Below, in pieces: positions 43,998-55,202 of a stretch of 64,000 nt of DNA. Every line of letters starts with the position of its first letter. The first letter of the stretch is position 1. Both the position numbers and the translations under genes were made by a program. Below the pieces are notes generated by a model. That model searched no databases. It was not told where the DNA came from and saw nothing but the letters and a program-made list of their open reading frames with translations. Source of the DNA: Cohnella thermotolerans DSM 17683 (GTDB lineage Bacteria; Bacillota; Bacilli; Paenibacillales; Paenibacillaceae); assembly GCF_000429825.1 (NCBI RefSeq), contig NZ_KE386956.1:9899-73898 (forward strand), in the 5' to 3' direction.

Positions 43998-45311
43998 TTA
44001 CGAATGAATGAATGCGGTATTCAATTTGCTTCTGTATACGACCTGATATTGCAGGCCGTTCGCGACCGCCGCCAGCGGCACATAAGTCTTCTGCGTCTTG
44101 CCGACCGTCTCCAGGTAGGCGGGGGCCGTCAGACTGCGTGCGGTTCCGTTCGCCTTCATCGTTTTGGAGCCTACCGTGATCGATACTTCGCGCCCGTCCT
44201 TGCGGAAGACGGCGGTTCTCGTCTTGTTGTCCCAGCCGAGCTCGGCGCCCGTCGCGGCGGCGACGTCGCTTAAGGCGAGGAACGTCGTTCCGTTTTTGAG
44301 CTTCGGCTTGTTTGCCGTTGCGAGCAGGCGACCGTCTATGTAGATGGCCGGAGCGGCGGGGGAGGCGGGCGTTCCTTTGCCGGCGGCCGGGATGGCCGTG
44401 TAGCTGTTCCAGATCGATTCCGCGAACCGCTCGGCGATGGCCGAATAGCCGGCCTGATTGGGATGAACGTCGGTGTCGGTGAAAATGTGCGTGAGCGACA
44501 GCTCCTTGCCGACGAACAGGTCGCGAACGTGCACGATCTGAATGTCGACGCCTTCGGACGTCAAGTCCTGCGCAATCCCGTCGAGGCGATCCGCCAGATC
44601 GTCGGTCACCTGCTTGAGCCGGGCATAAAGCTCGGCATTGAATCGTTCCGGCAGCGGCAAGTATTGATCCGTCAGCTTGATCGACGCGCCGGGAGCCAAT
44701 TCGTGGAGAAGCTTCAGCGCCGCGGACAGCTGTTCTGCATAATTATTCAATTTGCTGTCTATTTCCTCATCCAGGGAAGTGAGAGCGTCCTTCGTGTCAA
44801 GCAGGGCCAGCTCTCGAATGTAGTCGAGGAAATCGTTGCCGCCGATCGTCATCGCCACCAGGTCCGCCTGGGCGAGAGCCGCGTTTAATTCGGCCGTCCG
44901 GGCGGCAATGCCGTTCGCCTGCTCCAGCGCCCGCGGATCGGCGCCTGGGTCGAACGCCTGAAGCTGCGAGGCGGTCAGCGGCTTCTTGTCCTTCGCTCCT
45001 TGGAGCAACCGGGTCAAGCCTTCGGTCGTCAAGCCGAGAACGGCGTAGTTGCTCTCTTCCGCCCGGCCGTGAAGCAGAGCCTGATCGAGCAGCCGTTCCC
45101 CATAGCCGTAAATGTCCGCCGCGCTGACGATTCCGGGCTCGTAGCCGACGCTGACGGAATCGCCGAGCACGACGATCCGGTAAGGTTGGCCGGCCGTTGC
45201 GGCTGCAGCGGCGGCCGGAGCATTCTCCGCCCGCGCTTGCGGTCCCGCGGCGCTCCATACGAGCGTGCCCGCCAGAACGGCCGCGCCCAATAAACGAAAT
45301 TTTCCGAGCAT
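43998..45311 (-). CDS. Secreted SGNH hydrolase with C-terminal copper-amine-oxidase-like domain
   Basis: 437 residues. Signal peptide MLGKFRLLGAAVLAGTLVWS, cleaved near ARA-EN. The SGNH/GDSL domain has block I VVLGDSVSVGYEP, block III IGGNDFLDY and the Asp-His pair in DTDVHPNQAGY. Residues about 335-437 form the small domain named after the copper amine oxidase N-terminus (GTTFLALSDVAAATGAELGW, VPLAAVANGLQYQVVY), common on secreted Paenibacillus proteins and thought to bind cell wall. It probably removes ester groups from polysaccharide or lipid. The start follows AGAGGAGGAACG; the frame extends 14 codons further without a ribosome site. Confidence 0.88.
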   Translation of the reverse strand: MLGKFRLLGAAVLAGTLVWSAAGPQARAENAPAAAAAATAGQPYRIVVLGDSVSVGYEPGIVSAADIYGYGERLLDQALLHGRAEESNYAVLGLTTEGLTRLLQGAKDKKPLTASQLQAFDPGADPRALEQANGIAARTAELNAALAQADLVAMTIGGNDFLDYIRELALLDTKDALTSLDEEIDSKLNNYAEQLSAALKLLHELAPGASIKLTDQYLPLPERFNAELYARLKQVTDDLADRLDGIAQDLTSEGVDIQIVHVRDLFVGKELSLTHIFTDTDVHPNQAGYSAIAERFAESIWNSYTAIPAAGKGTPASPAAPAIYIDGRLLATANKPKLKNGTTFLALSDVAAATGAELGWDNKTRTAVFRKDGREVSITVGSKTMKANGTARSLTAPAYLETVGKTQKTYVPLAAVANGLQYQVVYRSKLNTAFIHS

Positions 45312-45704
45312 AACGTTCCTCCTCTTTGTTCTCCCTGGCGCTGCAGGAAACAATCGGTTATCGGCATCATAAAAATATTAAATTGCCATTCCTCGCGCGG
45401 TGGTGTTAAAATAATATAACTTACAAAAATGAATAATTATAAAAATAACGGGATGCCGGCCGTTTTGTTCGCGTCATGGCGCCGTGCGGGCGCCGGGCTT
45501 CAATGCCGAACGGGCGTTTATATTCGTTGATTGTACCAGATTGTTCAGTCGAATGGTGTTATTTTTGGAACGATTCGGGATGGATAGGCCCGCGGGCCGA
45601 GCTGTCCGCGGATCGTTTCCGGCGACTGCGGGCATTTCCCCCTCCTGCCGATACAGTCCGATGGTCCCCCTTCCATAACTCTTCCTAGAGAAAGGTGCGT
45701 TCAT
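45312..45704. other. AT-rich divergent promoter region before gltB
   Basis: 393 bases between two divergent genes. It is AT-rich around 45365-45450 and 45530-45560. Several TATAAT-like strings occur (AATAATATAAC near 45410), but no -35/-10 pair with 17-base spacing could be supported. No T-box or other leader RNA was recognised. Confidence 0.5.
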
Positions 45705-48700
45705 ATGAAAGAGATCGTTAACGGGTTGCCTCCGAAACAGGGCTTGTACGATCCCCAATACGAGAAAGACGCTTGCGGCATGGGCTTCGTCGCCCACATC
45801 AAAGGCGTCAAATCGCACGAGATCGTCGAACAGGCCCTTTCCTTGCTGATTAACATGGAGCATCGCGGCGGACAAGGCAGCGAGCCCAACTCCGGCGACG
45901 GTGCGGGCATTCTGCTGCAAATCCCTCACGCCTTTTTCGCCGATGAGGCTTCCAGGCTCGGCTTCAAGCTGCCGGAAGAAGGGCAATACGCCGTCGGCAT
46001 GGTGTTCCTGACCCCGGACGACGCGCAGCGGGCGAAGCATGAAGCGATGTTCGAGTCCATCGTCGAGGAGGAAGGGCTCTCGCTTCTCGGCTGGAGAACG
46101 GTGCCGACCCGCGACGACATGCTCGGCATCTCGGCCAAACGGGTGAAGCCGTTCGTCCGCCAAGTGTTCATCGCCAGACCGGCCGGTCTGGCGGACGACC
46201 TGGCGTTCGAGCGCAAGCTGTACGTCGTGCGCAAGCTGGCGGAGAAGGCGATCCGCTATTCCGGCATCGAAGGCGGAGAGACGTTCTACTTCAGCAGCTT
46301 GTCGAGCAAGAAAATCATTTATAAAGGAATGCTCACGACGGAGCAGGTCGGCCAATTCTACACCGAGCTGCACGATCCGAAGGTCGCGACGGCGATCGCG
46401 CTCGTTCACTCCCGCTTCTCGACGAACACGTTCCCGAGCTGGGAGCGCGCGCATCCGTTCCACTACATGATCCACAACGGCGAGATCAACACGCTGCGCG
46501 GCAACGAGAACTGGATGCACGCCCGCCAGACGCTGTTCGAATCGGAGCTGTTCGGCGACGACCTGGAGAAGGTCAAGCCGATCATCAACCACGACGGTTC
46601 GGACACCGGCAAATTCGACAACACGTTCGAATTCTTGTACTTGTCCGGCCGCTCGCTCGCCCACGTCGCCATGATGATGGTTCCGGAGCCGTGGCAGAAC
46701 GACGAGCATATGGACGACGACAAGAAAGCATTTTATGAATATCACAGCACGCTGATGGAGCCTTGGGACGGCCCGGCCGCCATGGGCTTCACCGACGGCG
46801 TTCAGATCGGCGCGATTCTGGACCGCAACGGCCTGCGTCCCGCGCGTTATTACGTGACCAAGGACGACCTGATCATCATGGCGTCCGAAGCCGGCGTCAT
46901 CGAGCTTCCGCCGGAAGACATCGTCCTGAAGGACCGCCTGCGTCCGGGCCGGATGCTGCTTGTCGACACGAAGGAAGGCCGCATCATTTCCGACGAGGAA
47001 GTGAAGAAGGCGATCGTCACCGAGCACCCGTACCGGGAATGGCTGAACGACCACCTGGTCGATCTGAATGACTTGCCGGAAGCGACGGAGCTTCCGGAGC
47101 CGGATCACGCGACCGTGCAGCAGCGCCAGCAGGCGTTCGGCTATTCGTTCGAGGACATCCGCAAAATTATCGAACCGATGGCGAGCAGCGGCGTCGAGCC
47201 GCTCGCTTCGATGGGCTACGACGCTCCGCTCGCGGTGCTGTCGTCTCGCCCGCAGCGGCTGTTCAACTACTTCAAGCAGCTGTTCGCGCAGGTGACGAAC
47301 CCGCCGATCGACGCGATCCGCGAGGAGATCATCACTTCAACGTACACGACGATCGGACCGGAGCGCAATCTGCTCAAGCCGGAACCGGAGAGCTGCCGCC
47401 ACATTCGCCTTCAGTCTCCGATCGTCTCGAACGAGGACTTTGCGAAGCTGCGCCACGTGCACCGTCCGGGCTTCAAGTCGATTACGCTGCCGATCTTCTT
47501 CCCCGCCGACCGCGGCGAAGAAGGGCTCCGCGAAGCGATGCAGACGCTGTGCGAAGCGGCCGACCGCGTCATCGCGCGCGGCCATAACATTCTGATTCTG
47601 TCCGACCGCGGCATCGACGCCGACAACGCGGCGATTCCGTCGCTGCTGGCCGTAGCGGGCCTGCACCATCACCTGATCCGCCAGGGCACGCGGACGAAGG
47701 TCAGCATTCTGCTCGAGTCCGGCGAGCCGCGGGAAGTGCATCATTTCGCGCTGCTGCTCGGCTACGGGGTCAGCGCGGTCAATCCGTATCTGGTGTTCGA
47801 GACGCTGGACGATCTCATTCGCCAAGGCATGCTGCGGAACATCTCGCACGAGAAGGCGGTCAAAAATTATTTGAAGGCCGCAAACAAAGGCGTCGTCAAG
47901 GTGCTGTCCAAGATGGGCATCTCGACGATCCAGTCGTACCGCGGAGCGCAAATCTTCGAGGCGATCGGCCTGAAGAACGAAGTGATCGACCAGTATTTCA
48001 CCTGGACGCCGTCGCGCATCGGGGGCGTCGGCCTGGACGTCATCGCCGAAGAGACGCTCAAGTCGCACAACCGCGCGTTCGAGAAGCAGGAAGGAGCCGT
48101 TCGCGAGCTGGATTCCGGCGGCGACTATCAATGGCGCAAAGACGGGGAAGACCATCTGTTCAACCCGAAGACGATTCATACGCTGCAGATGGCGACCCGC
48201 TCGAACGACTACGGGCTGTACAAGAAATATTCGGCGCTCGTGCAGGGCGAATACGAAGAGATTCGCACGCTGCGCTCGCTGCTCGACTTCAAGTTCGACC
48301 AGCCTCCGGTTCCGATCGAAGAGGTTGAGCCGGTCGAATCGATCTTCAAGCGGTTCAAGACGGGCGCGATGTCGTTCGGCTCGATCAGCAAGGAAGCGCA
48401 CGAAGCGCTCGCCATCGCCATGAACCGGATCGGCGGCAAGTCGAACTCCGGCGAGGGCGGGGAAGATCCGGCGCGGTTCAAGCCGGACGCCAACGGCGAC
48501 TTGCGCCGCAGCGCCATCAAGCAGGTCGCTTCGGGACGCTTCGGCGTCACGAGCTACTACCTGGCCAATGCGGAAGAGATTCAGATCAAGATGGCGCAAG
48601 GGGCGAAGCCGGGCGAAGGCGGCCAGCTCATGGGCCGCAAGGTGTATCCTTGGGTCGCCGAAGTGCGCGGCACGACGCCGGGCGTCGGCCTGATCTCGCC

Positions 48701-50309
48701 GCCGCCGCACCATGACATCTATTCGATCGAGGATCTGGCGGAGCTGATCCACGATCTGAAGAACGCGAACCGCCATGCGCGGATCAACGTCAAGCTCGTC
48801 TCGGAAGTCGGGGTCGGCACCATTGCCGCCGGTGTGGCCAAAGCGCGCGCCGACGTCATTCTGGTCAGCGGCTACGACGGCGGCACGGGGGCATCCCCGA
48901 TCGGCTCGATCCGGCACGCCGGCTTGCCGTGGGAACTCGGCCTCGCCGAGACACACCAGACGCTCATTCTGAACAATCTGCGCGACCGCGTCGTCGTCGA
49001 GACGGACGGCAAGATGATGACCGGCCGCGACATCGCGATCGCCGCGCTGCTCGGCGCCGAGGAGTACGGCTTCTCGACCGCCCCGCTCGTCGTGCTCGGC
49101 TGCATCATGATGCGCGTCTGCCAGCTCGACACGTGTCCGGTCGGCGTCGCGACGCAGAACCCGGAGCTGCGCAAGAAGTTCATGGGCGATCCGGAATACG
49201 TCGTCAACTATATGCGCTTCATGGCGCAAGAGCTTCGCGAAATTATGGCGCAGCTCGGCTTCCGCACCATCGAAGAGATGGTCGGACGAACCGACCGCCT
49301 CGATACGAAGAAAGCGATCAACCACTTCAAGGCCAAAGGCGTCGACCTGACCGCTTTGCTGCACATGCCGGAGCTGCCGGAAGGTTCGTTCCGTTATAAC
49401 GTGAAGCAGCAAAACCATGACCTTGAGCAGTCGCTCGACCTGCAGACGCTGCTGGATGCGGCGGCGCCTGCGCTCGAGAACCGGCAACGCGTGGAAGGCA
49501 CGTTCCCGATCAAGAATACCAACCGCGTCGTCGGCACGATCGTCGGCCACGAAGTGACGAAGCGTTACGGCAAGGACGGCCTGCCGGAAGATACGATCAA
49601 CTTCCGCTTCGTCGGCACTTCCGGCATGAGCTTCGGCGCCTTCATTCCGAAAGGCATGACGCTGACGCTCGAAGGGGACGCCAACGACTACATCGGCAAG
49701 GGCTTGTCGGGCGGCAAAATCATCGTTTATCCTTCGCCGAAGGCTACGTTCAAGGCCGAGGAGAACATTATTGCCGGCAATACGGCGTTCTACGGAGCGA
49801 CGAGCGGCGAAGCCTATATTCGCGGCATCGCGGGCGAGCGCTTCGCGGTCCGGAACAGCGGCGCGAACGTCGTCGTCGAAGGCGTCGGCGACCACGGCTG
49901 CGAATATATGACAGGCGGACGCGTCGTCATTCTCGGCAAGACCGGACGCAACTTCGCGGCCGGCATGTCGGGCGGCATCGCCTATGTGATCGACTGGGAC
50001 GGCCAATTCGTCAATCGCTGCAATTTCGAAATGGTGCTCCTTGAGCGGTTGGAGGAAGCCGGCGAAGTTGAGCAAGTCCGCAGCATGATCGAGAAGCACG
50101 TCCGCTATACGGACAGCGAACTTGGCCGTCGGGTGCTGGACGAATGGGATCAATTCCTTCCGCGCTTCGTGAAGGTCATTCCGAAGGACTACAAGCGGAT
50201 GCTGGAGCAGATCGCCAAAGTCGAGGCCCAGGGACTCAGCGGCGAGAAGGCGCTCCTGGCCGCATTCGAAGCCAACATGCGCGATTTGTCCCGTGTAGGC
50301 GGCAACTGA
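45705..50309 (+). CDS. gltB: Glutamate synthase large subunit
   Basis: 1534 residues. Residues 1-23 are a propeptide; Cys24 in [10 protein letters not shown] becomes the N-terminal nucleophile of the class II glutaminase domain (to about 430). Then come the central domain, the FMN-binding synthase barrel ([61 protein letters not shown]), the Fe-S cysteines in [19 protein letters not shown] and the C-terminal GXGXG beta-helix ([23 protein letters not shown]). It makes two glutamates from glutamine and 2-oxoglutarate. The small subunit gltD is not adjacent, which is unusual; it must lie elsewhere. The start follows AGAGAAAGG. Confidence 0.96.
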   Translation: MKEIVNGLPPKQGLYDPQYEKDACGMGFVAHIKGVKSHEIVEQALSLLINMEHRGGQGSEPNSGDGAGILLQIPHAFFADEASRLGFKLPEEGQYAVGMVFLTPDDAQRAKHEAMFESIVEEEGLSLLGWRTVPTRDDMLGISAKRVKPFVRQVFIARPAGLADDLAFERKLYVVRKLAEKAIRYSGIEGGETFYFSSLSSKKIIYKGMLTTEQVGQFYTELHDPKVATAIALVHSRFSTNTFPSWERAHPFHYMIHNGEINTLRGNENWMHARQTLFESELFGDDLEKVKPIINHDGSDTGKFDNTFEFLYLSGRSLAHVAMMMVPEPWQNDEHMDDDKKAFYEYHSTLMEPWDGPAAMGFTDGVQIGAILDRNGLRPARYYVTKDDLIIMASEAGVIELPPEDIVLKDRLRPGRMLLVDTKEGRIISDEEVKKAIVTEHPYREWLNDHLVDLNDLPEATELPEPDHATVQQRQQAFGYSFEDIRKIIEPMASSGVEPLASMGYDAPLAVLSSRPQRLFNYFKQLFAQVTNPPIDAIREEIITSTYTTIGPERNLLKPEPESCRHIRLQSPIVSNEDFAKLRHVHRPGFKSITLPIFFPADRGEEGLREAMQTLCEAADRVIARGHNILILSDRGIDADNAAIPSLLAVAGLHHHLIRQGTRTKVSILLESGEPREVHHFALLLGYGVSAVNPYLVFETLDDLIRQGMLRNISHEKAVKNYLKAANKGVVKVLSKMGISTIQSYRGAQIFEAIGLKNEVIDQYFTWTPSRIGGVGLDVIAEETLKSHNRAFEKQEGAVRELDSGGDYQWRKDGEDHLFNPKTIHTLQMATRSNDYGLYKKYSALVQGEYEEIRTLRSLLDFKFDQPPVPIEEVEPVESIFKRFKTGAMSFGSISKEAHEALAIAMNRIGGKSNSGEGGEDPARFKPDANGDLRRSAIKQVASGRFGVTSYYLANAEEIQIKMAQGAKPGEGGQLMGRKVYPWVAEVRGTTPGVGLISPPPHHDIYSIEDLAELIHDLKNANRHARINVKLVSEVGVGTIAAGVAKARADVILVSGYDGGTGASPIGSIRHAGLPWELGLAETHQTLILNNLRDRVVVETDGKMMTGRDIAIAALLGAEEYGFSTAPLVVLGCIMMRVCQLDTCPVGVATQNPELRKKFMGDPEYVVNYMRFMAQELREIMAQLGFRTIEEMVGRTDRLDTKKAINHFKAKGVDLTALLHMPELPEGSFRYNVKQQNHDLEQSLDLQTLLDAAAPALENRQRVEGTFPIKNTNRVVGTIVGHEVTKRYGKDGLPEDTINFRFVGTSGMSFGAFIPKGMTLTLEGDANDYIGKGLSGGKIIVYPSPKATFKAEENIIAGNTAFYGATSGEAYIRGIAGERFAVRNSGANVVVEGVGDHGCEYMTGGRVVILGKTGRNFAAGMSGGIAYVIDWDGQFVNRCNFEMVLLERLEEAGEVEQVRSMIEKHVRYTDSELGRRVLDEWDQFLPRFVKVIPKDYKRMLEQIAKVEAQGLSGEKALLAAFEANMRDLSRVGGN

Positions 50310-50368
50310 CGAATCGTCATGCCAGGTTGTCGGAGCATGCGCCCAAGCGCATGTTACAAAACCATATG

Positions 50369-50408
50369 AAATGCAAAGAAGACCCTGACAGGGGTCTTCT
50401 TTGCATTT
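50369..50408 (+). terminator. Terminator hairpin of gltB
   Basis: AAATGCAAAGAAGACCC (50369-50385) pairs fully with GGGTCTTCTTTGCATTT (50392-50408). The stem is long and perfect; its right arm supplies the T-rich part. Confidence 0.8.
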
Positions 50409-50429
50409 CAAGGACACGAGTGCGATGGC

Positions 50430-50455
50430 AAAAGGCCCCCATCGATTGGGGGCCT
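50430..50455 (-). terminator. Terminator of the cstA-like gene
   Basis: AGGCCCCC (50433-50440) pairs with GGGGGCCT (50448-50455); on the minus strand it is followed by TTTTGCC. Confidence 0.75.
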
Positions 50456-50471
50456 CGCTGTGAGGACGGAC

Positions 50472-52265
50472 TTACGTCGACATCGCTTCCGCGTTCATTC
50501 GCGGCGAGTTGAAGATGCGAATCCATTTTTGGATCGCCGTGACCATAATGATGACGCCCAGCACCAGCATGACGATGGATAAAATCCCGTTGAGCACGTT
50601 ATAACCGGAGGACGACGAGTTGAGGTAAACGTTCTTCACCATCCAGTACCCCGCATAGTTGACCGTTGCAAACAGATAGGCAAGCGGGACGAGACAAGTG
50701 AGCATATAAATGCGCTTGTCGGCGATATGAAGAATGACGGTCGCGCCGATAATGAGTCCGATCGAGGCCATCAGTTGGTTGGATACGCCGAACAGCGCCC
50801 ATACGGAGCCGATATCGCCGGAGAACAGCAGATAGCCCCACAGAAAGCAGGCCAATGCGCTGGCGCCGATCGCGCCCGGCGCCCAGTCCACCCTTTTCAG
50901 CGGTCTGTACAGCTCCCCAAAGAAGTCCTGAATCAAGTAACGGGAGACGCGCGTACCGGCATCGATCGCCGTCAGAATGAAAACCGCTTCGAACATAATG
51001 ACAAATTGGAAGAAGTAAGGGGCCAGATTTTCGAACCACGGAATTTTGGTGAAAATATACGACATCCCGACGGCCAGCGTAACGGCTCCGCCCGTTCTGC
51101 CTTCGAGATTCAGCCCGATCTCCTTGCTGAGCTCGGGCAAGTTGACGACGGACATGCCGAGCGTTTGAAACACTTCCGGCTTCGAGTTGATGGCAAAATA
51201 ATCGGACGGGTGCAGCGCGGTTGCCGCTACCAGGGCCATGATGCCGACGACGCACTCGACCAGCATGGCGCCGAATCCGACCATCTTAATATCCGTCCAG
51301 CGGTTCAACATTTTCGGCGTCGTGCCGGATCCGATAAACGCGTGAAATCCGGAAATGGCGCCGCAGGCGATCGTGATCGAAATGAACGGCCATACGGGAC
51401 CTGCGAGAACCGGACCGCCGCCGCCCGCAAACTCGGTCAGAGCAGGGAATTGAATCGCCGGATTAATGATAAATACGCCGGCAATGAGCGCGATGAACAC
51501 CCCAATCTTCATAAAGCTGCTCAAGTAATCCCTCGGAGCGAGCAGCAGCCAGACCGGCAGCGCCGCCGCGAAAAAGGCGTAGGTCGGAAGAATGACGGCA
51601 AGCGTCTGCGTGTCGAACGTCAGCCATTCGCCGATGACCGTATGTTGAATCGAAGGCCCGACAAAGACGCCGAACATCAGCAAAATAAACCCGATCGTGG
51701 AAGCCAGCTTCAAGTTGCCGGTCTTCTTATAAAGCAGCCCGACGCCCATCGCAATCGGAATCGTAATGCCGACGGCGAACGTGCCCCACGGGTTGTTCTC
51801 CAGGGCATGAAGGACGACCATGGACAGGCCCGCCATCGTAATGGTGATGATGAAGAGCATGGCCAGACCGGTGCAGAAGCCGGCGATCGGACCGAGCTCC
51901 TCCTTGGCGACTTCGGACAGCGATTTGCCGTTTTTTCGCATCGAGGCGAACAGCACCACGGCATCGTGCACCGCTCCGCCGATCACCGCACCGATCAGCA
52001 GCCACAGCAATCCGGGAAGATACCCGAACTGCGCGGCCAGAACCGGTCCGACCAGCGGACCCGCCGCGGCGATGGCGGCGAAGTGGTGGCCGAACGCAAC
52101 CCATTTATTCGTTGGGACGTAATCTTTCCCGTCATTCAACGCATGAGCGGGGGTCGGCGAAGCCTCGTTAAGCTTTAGCACCTTCCCCGCGAAAAACGTG
52201 CCGTACAGGCGATAAGCGATCATCAGGATGCAGATGGAGCCTATCACAATTGAAACCGCATTCAT
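50472..52265 (-). CDS. cstA: CstA-family carbon-starvation transporter
   Basis: 597 residues and about 16 membrane segments. CstA signatures include VPTNKWVAFGHHFAAIAAAGPLVGP (in pieces), LLWLLIGAVIGGAVHDAVVL, FHAFIGSGTTPKMLNRWTD and FGVSNQLMASIGLIIGATV. Members move pyruvate (BtsT) or peptides. It lies directly downstream of a LytS/LytTR system on the same strand; in Escherichia coli the BtsS/BtsR system of the same type controls the CstA-type pyruvate transporter BtsT. By analogy this may be a pyruvate uptake module. The gap to the regulator gene is 150 bases. AAGGGGGCG precedes the start. Confidence 0.9.
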   Translation of the reverse strand: MNAVSIVIGSICILMIAYRLYGTFFAGKVLKLNEASPTPAHALNDGKDYVPTNKWVAFGHHFAAIAAAGPLVGPVLAAQFGYLPGLLWLLIGAVIGGAVHDAVVLFASMRKNGKSLSEVAKEELGPIAGFCTGLAMLFIITITMAGLSMVVLHALENNPWGTFAVGITIPIAMGVGLLYKKTGNLKLASTIGFILLMFGVFVGPSIQHTVIGEWLTFDTQTLAVILPTYAFFAAALPVWLLLAPRDYLSSFMKIGVFIALIAGVFIINPAIQFPALTEFAGGGGPVLAGPVWPFISITIACGAISGFHAFIGSGTTPKMLNRWTDIKMVGFGAMLVECVVGIMALVAATALHPSDYFAINSKPEVFQTLGMSVVNLPELSKEIGLNLEGRTGGAVTLAVGMSYIFTKIPWFENLAPYFFQFVIMFEAVFILTAIDAGTRVSRYLIQDFFGELYRPLKRVDWAPGAIGASALACFLWGYLLFSGDIGSVWALFGVSNQLMASIGLIIGATVILHIADKRIYMLTCLVPLAYLFATVNYAGYWMVKNVYLNSSSSGYNVLNGILSIVMLVLGVIIMVTAIQKWIRIFNSPRMNAEAMST

Positions 52266-52415
52266 TTTTGCGCCCCCTTAAACGCTTTGATAGTCGTATC
52301 ATACGTCACGAAACGGGCTGCAAGCCGTTTTTCAGGATAGACCGCAGCGGTTCGGGGATGAATCGCAAAAAACAAGAGATGAGCGGTAAACGATTTCATT
52401 GGCATTGGAGTAGCT

Positions 52416-53162
52416 TTACAGTCCGAGCATTTGCTTGAGGTTCTTTAAATACGTGCGGCCGACCGGTATGTTCCTCCCGTTTTTCATGATCAGGGTGAAG
52501 GTGGAATGGAACCACGGCTGAATCTCCACAATGGCGTCGACATTTACGAGACAGGCGCGATGAACGCGGACGATCGGGCTGCCCTGCAGCTTTTGCTCGA
52601 ACGTGACGAGCGGCTCGCTCACTTTGTAGGTTTGGGCTTCCGTTGCCACCAGCGTCTTGCCTTCCTCCGCGGAGATATACAATATTTTGCTTACATTCAC
52701 GAGGACGATGCGCTCATCGACCGCCACGGCCAATTTGTCCGTCCTTCCCGGAACGGAGGATGAGCGGAAGCTCTCGCGCTCCTGATTGTCGTGCCGGATT
52801 TCCTTCTGTTTGGCGAGCTTGGCTATCGTCTGCTGGATGCGGTCTTCGTCGTAAGGTTTCAGAATATAATCAGTGGCGTTCAGTTCGAACGCTTTGAGCG
52901 CATATTCGTCGAAGGCGGTAGCGAAGACGATATCCGGCCTGCGGTCCAGTTCTTGGAGCTGCTGTGCCAAATCCAAACCGCTCTCCTCCGAGAGCTGAAT
53001 GTCGAGAAACACAACGTCGGGTGCCGTCTGCCCGATTAGAAGCGTCGCCTCCTCCAGCGATTCGGCTTCTCCGACGACCTCCACCCGTCTCGTGCGATGA
53101 AGAAGATAGGCCAATTCGTCCCTTGCGAGCGGTTCATCATCCACGATAAACGCTTTCAGCAT
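52416..53162 (-). CDS. LytTR-family response regulator
   Basis: 248 residues. Residues 1-120 form a receiver domain with DDE at 8-10, Asp54 in VFLDIQLS and Lys in YILKPYD. Residues about 140-245 are the LytTR DNA-binding domain (RIVLVNVSKILYISAEEGKT, IVRVHRACLVNVDAIVEIQP, IPVGRTYLKNLKQML). It should bind direct repeats near its target promoters. It overlaps the kinase gene by 26 bases and lies upstream of cstA. Confidence 0.92.
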   Translation of the reverse strand: MLKAFIVDDEPLARDELAYLLHRTRRVEVVGEAESLEEATLLIGQTAPDVVFLDIQLSEESGLDLAQQLQELDRRPDIVFATAFDEYALKAFELNATDYILKPYDEDRIQQTIAKLAKQKEIRHDNQERESFRSSSVPGRTDKLAVAVDERIVLVNVSKILYISAEEGKTLVATEAQTYKVSEPLVTFEQKLQGSPIVRVHRACLVNVDAIVEIQPWFHSTFTLIMKNGRNIPVGRTYLKNLKQMLGL

Positions 53163-54924
53163 CTTGCTCCCCCCTATAATGGCTGCTGATCGGCACCGTA
53201 ATCATCACTTTCGTACCCGCATGCTTGTCGCTTTCAATCCGCAAACTCGCTTCTCCTCCGTAAATTTCCTCGAAACGCTTTTGAATATTGTACAAGGCCG
53301 TTCCGGTCCCTTTCTTGGATTTGACGATTTGGCCGCCGAGCGAGCCGAGCAAATCCGCGGGGATGCCGCAGCCGTTGTCCTCCGTTATTAAGAGCATCCG
53401 CTCCTTATCTTTGCGACCACGAATCGTCACCTGTCCGACGCGGTTTCTTGAAGATGGCCCGAAGGCGTGCCGGACCGCATTCTCCACGAGCGGCTGCAGC
53501 GTAAAAGGCGGAATGGGCACCTGCTCCAGCGACGGCTCAATGTCCAACCGGATCGAATATTTGCCGGGAAATCGGGCCTTCTCCAGCATTAAATACGCCT
53601 CGACATGTTCCAGCTCCTTCCGAAGCGGAATGAGCATTTCCCTGGCGCCCTGCAGGTTGCTGCGAAAAAAGACGCCAAGCTGCTGCAGCAGCTTCCTTGC
53701 TTGATCCGGGTCCGTGCGGCAGAGGGCGGATATCGTATTGATCGCATTGAACAGGAAGTGCGGATGAACTTGCGCCTGGAGCGCTTTAATCTCGGCATCC
53801 TTGAGCAGCTTGCGCTGCAGCTCGGCTTCCGCCAGTTCCAGTTGCGTGGAGAACAGCTTGCTCAGCCCTTCCGCGAGCTCTTGCTCGGCTTTGTCCATCT
53901 GCTGCGGGTTCGAAAAATACAGCTTCAAGGTGCCGACGGTCTGCCGGCGAACCTTGAGCGGAATGACGATGGCGGCCTGCAGCGGACACCCTTCGTGATT
54001 GCATTGAATTTGTTCCCGTGACGTTGCCTTGAGCAGGCGTCCTTGCTCCAATACATTGCGCGTCAATTGCGTCGACAGGCTCTGCATCGGAATATGATGG
54101 TCCGAACCGGTACCGATATGCGCCAGCACTTGATTGCGATCCGTAATCGCGATCGCATCCGCATGCGTCCATCTGAGAATGATCGCCGCGACCTCCTTGC
54201 AGGAATTCGCATTCAACCCTTGCCGGAAAAACGGCAAAGTCTGATCCGCGATATGCAGCACATTATGCGTCTGCCGCGCCCGTGTCCGCTCCTCCTCCTG
54301 CACGATCGATTGGGCGATCAGCATGAACAGCAGCGTACCGAATCCGTTGATCGCGATCATCGGAACGCTGATCACGTAGACAAGCTCCAGCGCCGCTTCA
54401 AACGGCCGGGCGATGAGGAGGATAATTCCCATCTGCACGCATTCCATGACGATACCGATCGCGGCCGCCCGCCACGGAGTGTTTTTGCCTTTGCGCCGCA
54501 GACGGACGCCAAGCAATCCCGCCACAATACCGGCCAATATGGTAGAGATGCTGCACGCGACCGACGTAAACCCGCCGAGCGTGAGCCGGTGCAAGCCGGC
54601 AATCAGTCCGGACCCGAGCCCGACAAGAGGCCCCCCCAGCAGTCCGCCGAGCACGACTCCAAGCACGCGCGTATTGGCGAGAGCGCTGTCATAATCGACG
54701 TCGGTTTGCCAAACCTGGGTTAAGGTGATGCCGTGATTAATCTCGATTCCGGTATAGTTGCTAATGATCCCGAAAATGCCGAAGATGGCGATGAGCGTCA
54801 GCTTCTCTTTCAACCGGTGCTCGTGTTGAATGATTTGCCGGAACGATCTCATTCTGGAGAGAAGAAAAACGACGATCAACAGGAGGCCGACCCTCTCCAG
54901 CATGAGAGGCAACAGATTGATCAT
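53137..54924 (-). CDS. LytS-type sensor histidine kinase
   Basis: 595 residues. About six membrane segments of the 5TM-LYT type at 1-200 (GIFGIISNYTGIEIN, VLGVVLGGLLGGPLVGLGSG, AIGIVMECVQMGIILLIARP), a GAF domain at about 225-355, a His_kinase domain with HPHFLFNAINTISALCR at about 387-403 and a HATPase domain (VENAVRHAFGPSS, DNGCGIP, GTGTALYNIQKRFEEIYG). The start MINLLPLMLERVG was chosen because AGGTGA lies upstream and it matches the length of LytS proteins. BtsS/LytS relatives sense pyruvate. Confidence 0.9.
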   Translation of the reverse strand: MINLLPLMLERVGLLLIVVFLLSRMRSFRQIIQHEHRLKEKLTLIAIFGIFGIISNYTGIEINHGITLTQVWQTDVDYDSALANTRVLGVVLGGLLGGPLVGLGSGLIAGLHRLTLGGFTSVACSISTILAGIVAGLLGVRLRRKGKNTPWRAAAIGIVMECVQMGIILLIARPFEAALELVYVISVPMIAINGFGTLLFMLIAQSIVQEEERTRARQTHNVLHIADQTLPFFRQGLNANSCKEVAAIILRWTHADAIAITDRNQVLAHIGTGSDHHIPMQSLSTQLTRNVLEQGRLLKATSREQIQCNHEGCPLQAAIVIPLKVRRQTVGTLKLYFSNPQQMDKAEQELAEGLSKLFSTQLELAEAELQRKLLKDAEIKALQAQVHPHFLFNAINTISALCRTDPDQARKLLQQLGVFFRSNLQGAREMLIPLRKELEHVEAYLMLEKARFPGKYSIRLDIEPSLEQVPIPPFTLQPLVENAVRHAFGPSSRNRVGQVTIRGRKDKERMLLITEDNGCGIPADLLGSLGGQIVKSKKGTGTALYNIQKRFEEIYGGEASLRIESDKHAGTKVMITVPISSHYRGEQDAESVYRG

Positions 54925-55202
54925 TCGATTCACCTGCTTGTTTGGGGTCCGCATGATCCGGCAACGATTGCCGGCGGGTTGTAGTTCAATTGTAACGCTT
55001 GCGGGGCATAATCGAAAGGTATCCCAGTAAAGGAGGAAGAATAAACCGTTTGACATGCTGACAGCAGACCATTCCATATGGTACAATTCTCCCGTTATTG
55101 ACAAAAAAACTCCAAAAATTAACTATATTGTCTCTATGAATCGACATTCTTCTAAGTGTTCATCGGCTATAATTAATCTATCTTTTGGAAGAGGGGATTA
55201 GG

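Noticed and set aside
45312-50309. Expectation of gltD beside gltB
   Set aside because: The next gene downstream is a convergent transporter gene; no small-subunit gene is present in the window.
47337-50417. Minus-strand frame of about 1,000 codons opposite gltB
   Set aside because: gltB is unmistakable on the plus strand; the antisense product has no recognisable motif.
55098-55129. TTGACA/TATATT promoter before the 51-residue gene
   Set aside because: The spacer is 20 bases, too long for a sigma-A promoter to be claimed.
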